Assembly (NCBI GenBank): GCA_046706145.1
Contig: JBJKPP010000174.1
Location: 1-21,040, forward strand
Direction of reading: 5' to 3'
Origin: JBJKPP01 sp046706145
GTDB lineage: Bacteria > Bacteroidota > Ignavibacteria > Ignavibacteriales > Ignavibacteriaceae
DNA: 21,040 nucleotides
Below, piece by piece: positions 7,364 to 14,075 of this stretch. The first letter of the stretch is position 1; each line of letters opens with the position of its first letter. The translations under genes were made by a program, and so were the position numbers. Below the pieces are notes generated by a model. It was not told the origin of the DNA, searched no databases, and worked only from the letters and a program-made list of their open reading frames with translations.

Positions 7364-8305
7364 TTGGAAAACATATTCCAGCTTATGAAAAGACCAAACC
7401 CCAAGCTTTTCTTCAAGAAGAAAGATAAGAGCGACATTAGGTTTGGCGAAACTGTAAAAAGTAATATAAAATATTACAAAGATTCGAACTTCGTTCTACT
7501 CGGTTGCCCCCAAGACATTGGAGTAAAGAGAAACCATGGCAGAACTGGTGCAAGAAAAGCTCCTGATATGATAAGACAAAACTTGTACAAGCTTGTAAGT
7601 AATGAAAAAATTGAAAAAGCAAAACTTTTTGATCTTGGCAATATTATGGTTCAAAAAACATTAGAACAAACTCATGAAGTTCAAGAGATGGTTGTTTCAC
7701 AAATTTTGAAGGATGGGAAAACGGTCATCTCGTTGGGCGGCGGCAATGATATTTCCTATCCAGATTGCAAAGCTTTATCCGCACTTAAAAAAGAAATATT
7801 AGCCTTCAATATTGATAGCCATTTTGATGTTAGATTTAATAAACCAAGAAACAGCGGCACATCTTATTTTATGTTACTGGAAGAAGAAATAATTAAAGGA
7901 AAAAACTTCTGGGAAATAGGAATTAAAAAATCTTCTGCTTCTATTGTTCACAAGAAATATTTAAAAGATAAAAAGGCTAAAATACTTTACGCAGAGGATA
8001 TTATTCCTAATAATCAAATTGGGACTATTATTACTAAAGTTTTAAAAGGAAGCAGGAACAAGAATATTTTTTGGGGATTCGATATGGATTCTGTTAGATC
8101 ATCGGATGCACCAGGAGTGAGTGCGCCCAGTTCTTTTGGCTTTTCCTCCGAAGATGCTATCTATATCGCAATATTAGCAGGGAAAAGCAAACTAACAAAA
8201 ATTTTTGAAATTACAGAAGTAAATCCCGATTATGATATTGATAACAGAACCTCTCGCTTAGCTTCCCAAATGATCTGGTATTTTATTTACTCATCAACAA
8301 AATGA
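7364..8305 (+). CDS. Ureohydrolase-fold protein, formiminoglutamase-like, with altered metal ligand
   Basis: 313 residues starting at TTG 7364, chosen because AGAGG lies 6 nt upstream and the later in-frame ATG (7385) has no such site. Arginase/agmatinase/HutG superfamily. Visible metal motifs: NIDSHFDVR (Asp151, His153, Asp155), GFDMDSV (Asp240, Asp242), the HutG-like APGVSAPSSFG and EVNP (Glu285). The first motif, normally GGDHS or GGGHD with a metal-binding His, reads GGGND, so Asn128 replaces that His. The protein lies between an NRDE protein and FtcD (28 nt before the latter), which supports a role in formiminoglutamate or histidine catabolism, where HutG would release formamide. The altered ligand means it may use one metal, bind a different metal, or have another substrate. 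Confidence 0.83.
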   Translation: MENIFQLMKRPNPKLFFKKKDKSDIRFGETVKSNIKYYKDSNFVLLGCPQDIGVKRNHGRTGARKAPDMIRQNLYKLVSNEKIEKAKLFDLGNIMVQKTLEQTHEVQEMVVSQILKDGKTVISLGGGNDISYPDCKALSALKKEILAFNIDSHFDVRFNKPRNSGTSYFMLLEEEIIKGKNFWEIGIKKSSASIVHKKYLKDKKAKILYAEDIIPNNQIGTIITKVLKGSRNKNIFWGFDMDSVRSSDAPGVSAPSSFGFSSEDAIYIAILAGKSKLTKIFEITEVNPDYDIDNRTSRLASQMIWYFIYSSTK

Positions 8306-8333
8306 ATCTTTGCTTCTTACGTAAGATATTAAA

Positions 8334-9305
8334 ATGAAAATAATCGAATGTGTTCCCAATTTTAGCGAAGGAAGAGACAAAGAAAAGATTAAAAAAATTG
8401 GGGCATCAATACAAAATATTTCAAACTGCAGACTGCTAAACATAGAATCCGATCCTGATCATAATCGTACAGTTGTAACATTTATCGGTGATGAAATCGG
8501 AATACTTAAAGGCAGTATTGAAATTTGCAAGACAGCATCCCAATTAATTGATATGAGACATCATAAAGGAGAGCATCCTAGGCTAGGCGCAATCGATGTT
8601 TTTCCATTTATTCCCGTAAGAAATAGTTCGATAAACGAGTGTATCGAGATTTCAAAAAAATTCGGAGAAGTAATTTCTAAAGAATTTATGCTGCCTGTTT
8701 ACTTATACTCCGCTTCTACATCAAATGAACAGAGAAAAGACTTATCAAATATTCGAAGAGGAGAATACGAAGGACTAGAAAAAAAGCTAAATGATCCATC
8801 CTGGTTGCCCGATTTTGGCAAACCTGTTTTTAATCCAAAGCTTGGAGCGTTGGTAACCGGAGCAAGAAATTTCCTGATAGCTTATAACATCAATCTTAAA
8901 ACTAAAGACGTTTCGGTTGCGAAGAGAATTAGTGAAATCATTCGTGAATCAGGCATAAGTGATAAACCAGGAGTATTGAAATCCGTAAAAGCATTGGGAA
9001 TTTATTTGGCAAGCACAAACACCGCACAGGTTTCTATGAATCTGACAAACTATAAAATTACTTCTCTACACAAAGCATTCGAAGAAGTGAAAAATCAAGC
9101 AAAAAAATTTGATGTTGATATAATCGGGAGTGAAATAGTAGGCATGGTTCCTTTAGAAGCTATACTGGATTCAGGGAGATTCTATTCTGGAAGCGAGAAT
9201 AAATCCGATGATAAATTAATAGACATTGCAATTAACAAACTCATGTTAAACATAAATCACACTTTTGACAAGAAGAAAAAAATAATTGATTACATGTTGC
9301 GATAA
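8334..9305 (+). CDS. ftcD: Glutamate formimidoyltransferase
   Basis: 323 residues, matching the stand-alone formiminotransferase domain without the cyclodeaminase half found in animals. It moves the formimino group from N-formimino-L-glutamate to tetrahydrofolate, a late step of histidine breakdown that feeds one-carbon metabolism in the cytosol. Marks: IIECVPNFSEGRD at the N-terminus, DPDHNRTVVTF near 40-50, the active-site stretch HHKGEHPRLGAIDVFPF (76-92), NIRRGEYEGL, and GALVTGARNFLIAYNINL. The cyclodeaminase is not next door and must be elsewhere if the pathway is complete. The gene lies 28 nt after the HutG-like gene and is the last of the plus-strand group. The Shine-Dalgarno is weak. 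Confidence 0.94.
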   Translation: MKIIECVPNFSEGRDKEKIKKIGASIQNISNCRLLNIESDPDHNRTVVTFIGDEIGILKGSIEICKTASQLIDMRHHKGEHPRLGAIDVFPFIPVRNSSINECIEISKKFGEVISKEFMLPVYLYSASTSNEQRKDLSNIRRGEYEGLEKKLNDPSWLPDFGKPVFNPKLGALVTGARNFLIAYNINLKTKDVSVAKRISEIIRESGISDKPGVLKSVKALGIYLASTNTAQVSMNLTNYKITSLHKAFEEVKNQAKKFDVDIIGSEIVGMVPLEAILDSGRFYSGSENKSDDKLIDIAINKLMLNINHTFDKKKKIIDYMLR

Positions 9306-9328
9306 AGGAAAGAATCTAACCCAATTGA

Positions 9329-9934
9329 TTATATCATCGCTTCATGTTTATTGTAATCATCGTTATTCCATTTTAACGGGTTGTTAATGATATATCGACG
9401 TATATTGTTTAATTCATTTTCATCGCGAATTATGTGATCATGGAATCGTGCCTGCCAAATTGTTTTATTGTTCCCATGACCACGGAACCATTTGGTTACG
9501 CCGATTTTATAACCCCGAATAACTGACCCCAAATTTTTTGATTGCGGACCAAATTTATTACCGGTTGTATTCCGTAGAGACGCAAAATTTTGCGTCTCTA
9601 CGATTTGCGACCCCATAACATTTTCATATTTCATTTTATATTGCGCATTACCCGCATTTGGTTCATTAACAATAAAAATTACCCCGTGCACATGGTTTGG
9701 CATTATAACAAATTCATCTAGCGCGACATGAGGAAAATGTTTTGGCATATTCATCCAACAACGATGCGCATTTTTCCCTGCATAATTTAAAAGCATTTGA
9801 TCATTTTCGATTCGACCAAACAAATGTTCACGATTTTTTGTTATGATGGTCACAAAATAAGCGCCGGGCTTAGAATAATCCCAATTAGCCAGACGTGCTG
9901 ATTCAACTCGATATTTATTTCTGAATTTTGACAA
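9329..9934 (-). mobile_element. REP-associated tyrosine transposase (RAYT)
   Basis: 201-residue single-strand DNA transposase of the Y1/HUH class, related to IS200/IS605 TnpA. Marks: N-terminal WDYSKPGAYFVTIITKNREHLFG, the HUH motif in MPNHVHGVIF (His81, His83), WQARFHDHIIRDENEL, and the catalytic Tyr181 in RRYIINNPLKW. RAYTs are usually single-copy genes thought to spread short palindromic repeats rather than themselves. The frame is intact. Residues 112-121 are encoded by a perfect 30-nt palindrome, described separately. It is convergent with ftcD, 23 nt apart, and stands alone; I saw no flanking terminal repeats. Confidence 0.93.
9573..9602. repeat. Perfect 30-nt palindrome inside the RAYT gene
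   Basis: The left arm CGTAGAGACGCAAAA (9573-9587) is followed immediately by its exact reverse complement (9588-9602), with no spacer. It sits in frame in the RAYT gene and encodes VETQNFASLR on the minus strand. It resembles dispersed GTAGAGACG-type palindromes that I recall from Bacteroidota and cyanobacterial genomes. I saw no second copy in this window. Confidence 0.9.
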
Positions 9935-10117
9935 AATTATGATACAATTTAGTTTTTGTATTGAGCCTGTTTTGTGATAAAGATAGCCATTTCACGTTAA
10001 GAACAAAAATTTCCCCCAACTGAGTGACAGCACTTATTTCGATAATCTTTTTCTGAATTCTAATTTTTGTAAATTTATGAACTAAATTTCTACTACAGAA
10101 GAATCAAAGGTTTAATC
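9935..10117. promoter_or_regulatory. Divergent upstream region of RAYT and ilvD
   Basis: 183 nt between two divergent genes that must contain both promoters. No strong consensus is visible. A TAAATTTA near 10073-10080 is one base off the TAnnTTTG -7 box, with no good partner upstream. No T-box, leader peptide or attenuator for ilvD is apparent. Confidence 0.3.
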
Positions 10118-11800
10118 ATGGCAGAACAATTAAACAAATTTAGTCGCAGACTTACTCAAGTAAAATCACAAGTTGGTTCTCAAGCAATGTTATACGGAGT
10201 TGGACTAACAGACAAGGATATGAACAAACCACAAGTTGGTATAGCAAGCATGGGCTGGGAAGGAAATACATGCAACATGCATTTGAATCTGCTAGCAAAT
10301 CAGGTAAAAAAGGGTGTTTATGATGCGGGATTAATCGGTTTTATTTTTAACACAATTGGTGTCAGTGACGGAATTTCAATGGGAACTGGGGGGATGAAAT
10401 ATTCACTGCCTTCGAGAGACATTATTGCTGATTCAATTGAAACCGTAGTTGGAGCTCAATGGTACGATGGTTTAATTGCTTTACCCGGATGCGACAAAAA
10501 TATGCCCGGCTCAATTATGGCCATGGCTAGATTGAATAGACCGAGCCTAATGATTTACGGCGGAACAATCCGGCCAGGATTTCATAACGACAAGAAGCTC
10601 GATATCGTTTCTGCATTTGAAGCTTATGGAAAATTTCTATCAAAAGAATTTACAGATGATGATTTGAAAAATGTTTTAAAAAATGCATGTCCCGGTGCCG
10701 GAGCCTGCGGTGGAATGTACACTGCAAACACCATGTCTTCTGCTATCGAAACCCTTGGAATGAGCTTGCCTTTCAGTTCATCAACACCCGCAACCTACGA
10801 CCAGAAAAAAGAAGAATGTTTAAGAGCAGGCAAAGCAATCCTTAACTTGCTTGAAAAAGATATTAAACCTAGAGACATAATGACAAAGAAAGCTTTCCAA
10901 AATGCAATTTCTGTGGTGATAGCTCTGGGCGGCTCTACAAATGCTGTACTTCACCTAATTGCAATGGCTAAAGCGGCCAATGTCAAACTTACAATTGATG
11001 ATTTCCAGAAAGTCTCCAACAAAGTTCCATATTTAGCAGACTTGAAACCAAGCGGGCAATTTGTGATGGAAGATTTACATAACGTTGGCGGTGTTCCGGC
11101 CGTTCAGAAACTCTTACTTAAAGAAGGATTTTTGGATGGAAACTGTTTAACAGTTACAGGAAAAACTCTCGGCGAGAATTTAGAAGAAGTAGGAGATTTA
11201 AAAATTGGACAGCAAGTTATTCATTCAATTAGCAATCCTATAAAAAAGACTGGACACCTTGAAATTCTCTACGGCAATCTTGCTGAAGAAGGTGCTGTGG
11301 CAAAAATAACCGGGAAAGAAGGAACGAGATTTTCCGGTCCTGCAAAAGTTTATAATTCCGAAGAAGAAGCTTTAAAAGCAATCGAAAATAATAAAGTAAA
11401 ACACGGCGATGTTGTAGTTATAAGATATGAAGGACCAAAAGGCGGACCTGGAATGAGAGAAATGTTGGAGATTACTGCAGCTTTGATGGGAGCCGGACTT
11501 GGAAAATCAGTGGCCTTAATTACTGACGGAAGATTTTCGGGCGGAACCCACGGATTTGTAGTTGGTCATATTACGCCGGAAGCTCAAGTTGGCGGTAATC
11601 TCGCGCTGATTAAAAACGGAGATACAATTACAATTGATGCAGAGAAAAATACTATTGGTGTTGAATTAACCAAGAAAGAATTAACTGAGAGAAAAAAGAA
11701 ATGGAAACAGCCTGCCTATAAAATGAAAAGCGGAATTCTTTATAAGTATATCAAAAGTGTTTCTTCTGCTTCGCAGGGCTGCGTTACTGATGAAGCCTAG
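10118..11800 (+). CDS. ilvD: Dihydroxy-acid dehydratase
   Basis: 560 residues, the normal length. It dehydrates 2,3-dihydroxy-isovalerate and 2,3-dihydroxy-3-methylvalerate to the 2-keto acids in valine, isoleucine and CoA synthesis (cytosol). The iron-sulfur ligands are visible: Cys52 in GWEGNTCNMH, Cys125 in LPGCDKNMPG and Cys197 in PGAGACGGMYTANTM. Further family marks are GGSTNAVLHLIAMA, GPKGGPGMREML, LITDGRFSGGTHGFVVGH and PEAQVGG. The C-terminus reads SVSSASQGCVTDEA, close to the usual SSAS.GAVTD. AAAGG lies 9 nt before the ATG. Other ilv genes are not adjacent, so it is an isolated biosynthetic gene here. The following TPR gene starts 56 nt later and may be cotranscribed by chance. Confidence 0.97.
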   Translation: MAEQLNKFSRRLTQVKSQVGSQAMLYGVGLTDKDMNKPQVGIASMGWEGNTCNMHLNLLANQVKKGVYDAGLIGFIFNTIGVSDGISMGTGGMKYSLPSRDIIADSIETVVGAQWYDGLIALPGCDKNMPGSIMAMARLNRPSLMIYGGTIRPGFHNDKKLDIVSAFEAYGKFLSKEFTDDDLKNVLKNACPGAGACGGMYTANTMSSAIETLGMSLPFSSSTPATYDQKKEECLRAGKAILNLLEKDIKPRDIMTKKAFQNAISVVIALGGSTNAVLHLIAMAKAANVKLTIDDFQKVSNKVPYLADLKPSGQFVMEDLHNVGGVPAVQKLLLKEGFLDGNCLTVTGKTLGENLEEVGDLKIGQQVIHSISNPIKKTGHLEILYGNLAEEGAVAKITGKEGTRFSGPAKVYNSEEEALKAIENNKVKHGDVVVIRYEGPKGGPGMREMLEITAALMGAGLGKSVALITDGRFSGGTHGFVVGHITPEAQVGGNLALIKNGDTITIDAEKNTIGVELTKKELTERKKKWKQPAYKMKSGILYKYIKSVSSASQGCVTDEA

Positions 11801-11856
11801 AAGAATATCATACATGAGTTATTTTCGAAACTTTACTGGATTTTTGGAATTCACTA

Positions 11857-12642
11857 ATGGATTCTAACATGAGAAAACCGCTCTGGATAATATTAGCTAT
11901 ATTAATTATTTTTAATTCATTCCAGTTTACAAACGCGCAAACGGTAAAGGACTATTTGAAATGGGGAGACCGCGCTTATAAAGAATTTAAGAATCTCGTT
12001 GCGTTAGGCTTCTACAAAAAAGCTTACGATTTGGATACTAGTAATTATACTGTCCTATTAAAAATCTCAAAGACTTATAATTCGCTTTATGATGAAGCTG
12101 TAGAAGACAGCAGTAAAAACCAGGCAAAAGAATTTGCAGAGCAGGCTCTGGATATTTCAACTAAGATGAGCGACTTATTTCCCGATAGCTCTGATTCGTA
12201 TGCCTACATGGCAATTTCATACGGGAATTTGGCCAACATTTCAGGAAGTAAAGAAAAGATTAGGTTGTCGAAGAAAGTTGCGGATAATGCAAAAGAAGCA
12301 ATTCAAAAGAATCCTGATTCCTTTCTTCCTTATTTGGTTATGGGAATATATTATAAAGAAATTGCAGATTTAAATTGGTTTGAAAGAACATTTGCAAATT
12401 TGTTTTACGGGAAAGTTCCCGAAGGCTCTGTGGATGAATCTATTGAAATGCTCGACAAAGCATATAAAATAAATCCTAAAGTAATAGCAACAAATTACCA
12501 TCTTGCTCTTGATTATAAAGAAACAGGAAATAAAGAAAAGGAAATTTTTTATTTAAAAAGAGTTATAGAATTGCCGCGTTCTGACTTTAAGGATAAATTC
12601 TATAAAGAGAAGGCTAAAACGAGATTAGGTGAGGTGGATTAA
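11857..12642 (+). CDS. Secreted or membrane-anchored TPR protein
   Basis: 261 residues from ATG 11857; ATG 11869 (MRKPLWIILAILIIFNSFQ) is an equally plausible start and gives a cleaner signal peptide. The hydrophobic segment runs to about residue 25 and ends FTNAQ, a likely signal peptidase I site, so the protein is periplasmic or outer. The rest is helical with degenerate tetratricopeptide repeats: YLKWGDRAYKEFKNLVALGFYKKAYDLD (about 33-60), DSSDSYAYMAISYGNLA, ESIEMLDKAYKINPKVIATNYHLALDYKETGN, then LKRVIELP near the end. TPRs mediate protein contacts; partner and job are unknown. Its end faces the OsmC gene across 52 nt. Confidence 0.8.
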   Translation: MDSNMRKPLWIILAILIIFNSFQFTNAQTVKDYLKWGDRAYKEFKNLVALGFYKKAYDLDTSNYTVLLKISKTYNSLYDEAVEDSSKNQAKEFAEQALDISTKMSDLFPDSSDSYAYMAISYGNLANISGSKEKIRLSKKVADNAKEAIQKNPDSFLPYLVMGIYYKEIADLNWFERTFANLFYGKVPEGSVDESIEMLDKAYKINPKVIATNYHLALDYKETGNKEKEIFYLKRVIELPRSDFKDKFYKEKAKTRLGEVD

Positions 12643-12694
12643 TAAAACTCGAATTTTTACATCTTCAAAAAATCTCTTATCTCTGAAACTCAAC

Positions 12695-13132
12695 TCAGTG
12701 AACAACTTCGACTAGGGGGTTCAAAACAATTTTAGATTTAACTGAATTAGAAATAAGGCAGTGCGTCTCAGATTTCTCTACTATTCTCAATGCTCTATCT
12801 TTATCTTTTTCCTGTTTTATTACAACTGTAGGATTCAACACAATTTCACTAATCATAAATTTATTATCAACTTTCTCTAACTTCCCTTTTGCTTCACATG
12901 AAAAAGATTCAAATTCTAGTTTTGAATTTTCAGCAATTGCAAGAAAAGTTGTCATCAAGCAAATATTGACAGAAGCAACAAAAAGATGTTCGGGAGACCA
13001 TATATCGGGAACACCTTTGTTAAATTCGGGAGGTGTTGCAACTTTAATTTCCGGGAAGGTATTGTTTGTTAATTTACCTATTCTTCCTTCAGTCCATTCA
13101 ACTTTAGTAGAATAGTAATGTACTTCATCCAT
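12695..13132 (-). CDS. OsmC/Ohr family thiol peroxidase
   Basis: 145 residues, typical of the OsmC/Ohr fold. It probably reduces organic or lipid hydroperoxides in the cytosol using two Cys, both present at the expected spacing: Cys58 in SVNICLMTTF and Cys125 in SETHCLISN. The conserved SPEHLFVASV stretch comes just before the first Cys. It belongs to the broad OsmC-like group rather than clear Ohr. It is the last gene of a minus-strand run after the sigma and anti-sigma genes (26 nt from the latter), which suggests it is an output of that stress switch. Confidence 0.9.
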   Translation of the reverse strand: MDEVHYYSTKVEWTEGRIGKLTNNTFPEIKVATPPEFNKGVPDIWSPEHLFVASVNICLMTTFLAIAENSKLEFESFSCEAKGKLEKVDNKFMISEIVLNPTVVIKQEKDKDRALRIVEKSETHCLISNSVKSKIVLNPLVEVVH

Positions 13133-13158
13133 TTTAATTTTTCCCTATAAACCTCATA

Positions 13159-13407
13159 TTATTTAAGTCCAAGAATATCTAACAAACGGTCATGAGCTTC
13201 TTTGGGAAGTTCTGCATTATATTGTTTATAAAACTCAACAGTGCTCTTAATCGATTTCAAATATGTACTGCAGTCATTACAAGCTTTTAAATGATTACTT
13301 ATTTCTTTGTAGAAGTGCTGGTCTTTATTGCAGTCAAAATTCTCACAAATAAAATCCATTACTTCTTTGCAAGAAATATTTTCTTCATTTTTAACTTCTG
13401 AATGCAT
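13159..13407 (-). CDS. Zinc-type anti-sigma factor (ZAS-like)
   Basis: 82 residues with no membrane helix, so soluble. It carries Cys13 and the HxxxCxxC motif His39-Cys43-Cys46. Cys13 to His39 is 26 residues, the same spacing as in the disulfide-controlled factor RsrA (Cys11, His37, Cys41, Cys44). Cys21 and Cys26 are additional. ZAS proteins bind their ECF sigma factor and let go when the zinc-bound thiols oxidise. The gene overlaps the sigma gene by 17 nt, has a good AAGGA site about 10 nt before its ATG, and is followed by OsmC. The redox role is inferred from spacing and context; some zf-HC2 anti-sigmas do not sense redox. Confidence 0.85.
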   Translation of the reverse strand: MHSEVKNEENISCKEVMDFICENFDCNKDQHFYKEISNHLKACNDCSTYLKSIKSTVEFYKQYNAELPKEAHDRLLDILGLK

Positions 13408-13951
13408 CGTTGATTTCCTTTCTTAAGAATGCCCTTGCTCTATGCAGCCTCGATTTCACGGCTGGCACGGAAAGTTCTGTTATTTTACCTGTTTCCTCTG
13501 TCGAAAGTCCTTCGACATCTCTGAGCAAGAATACGATTCTATATTCTGGAGATAATTTTTTAATTGCATCATCAAGGATTTTTCTTAGTTCTTTGTTCTC
13601 CACCGACTGATTGGGTAAGTTATCCCAATCTGCCGCATATTTATTTTCAAGCAAATTGTCTTCATCGTTGTCAAAAGAAACATAGCTGCCTTTATTTTTT
13701 CTAAATTCCATCAAGCAGTGGTTTGAAACAATTCGATACAACCATGTAGAAAGCTTAGACTTTCCGTCAAACTGTGGAAGAGCCTTCACCATGCTTAAGA
13801 ACGTTTCTTGCATTATATTTTCTGCTTTTTCAGGGTTCCGGCAAATCTTGAAAGCAAAGTTGTATATAGTCTGCTCGTAATTCTTTACAAGATCCGATAA
13901 AGCCTCCTTACTTCCGGCTTTTGCTGCTTTTATTAAATTTTCTTCAGACAT
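13391..13951 (-). CDS. ECF-type RNA polymerase sigma factor
   Basis: 186 residues. Region 2 runs from about residue 20 to 90 (LVKNYEQTIYNFAFKICRN, ENIMQETFLSMVKALPQFDG, KLSTWLYRIVSNHCLMEFRK) and covers core binding and -10 recognition. After an acidic linker, region 4 (about 125-182: LSPEYRIVFLLRDVEGLSTEE, then LSVPAVKSRLHRARAFLRKEI) is the -35-binding helix-turn-helix. There is no region 1.1 or 3, as expected for group 4. It overlaps its cognate anti-sigma gene by 17 nt. Target promoters are probably its own operon including osmC; I could not find an unambiguous ECF promoter (GGAAC-type -35) upstream. Confidence 0.93.
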   Translation of the reverse strand: MSEENLIKAAKAGSKEALSDLVKNYEQTIYNFAFKICRNPEKAENIMQETFLSMVKALPQFDGKSKLSTWLYRIVSNHCLMEFRKNKGSYVSFDNDEDNLLENKYAADWDNLPNQSVENKELRKILDDAIKKLSPEYRIVFLLRDVEGLSTEETGKITELSVPAVKSRLHRARAFLRKEINDAFRS

Positions 13952-14075
13952 TAGATGTTACAGAAGTTTATTGGTTTCTAAAATAATTTTCATTATGTTT
14001 TAAATATACGGGGACTGATTATTCTGGCCCCGAAAAAAGATAATTCAAATTTAATTATAAAAACCATATAAATAT
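13952..14075. promoter_or_regulatory. Divergent promoter region between ECF operon and sensor kinase
   Basis: 124 nt with promoters for both directions. It contains a short GC-rich dyad in an otherwise A/T sequence: CGGGG at 14009-14013 and CCCCG at 14028-14032, separated by 14 nt, with a run of six A after it. On the minus strand TAAATTTG fits a TAnnTTTG -7 box, but its -33 partner is not clear. The dyad may be an operator or the base of an RNA hairpin. Confidence 0.35.

Noticed and set aside
7437..7622. Minus-strand frame inside the HutG-like gene
   Set aside because: Shadow of a gene with clear ureohydrolase motifs.
13410..13610. Plus-strand frame over the ECF sigma gene
   Set aside because: Opposite strand of a well-supported sigma factor; composition unlike a protein.
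14009..14032. CGGGG/CCCCG dyad as an intrinsic terminator
   Set aside because: The stem is only 5 bp with a 14-nt loop, and it lies upstream of both divergent genes, where a terminator makes little sense; left as a possible operator.
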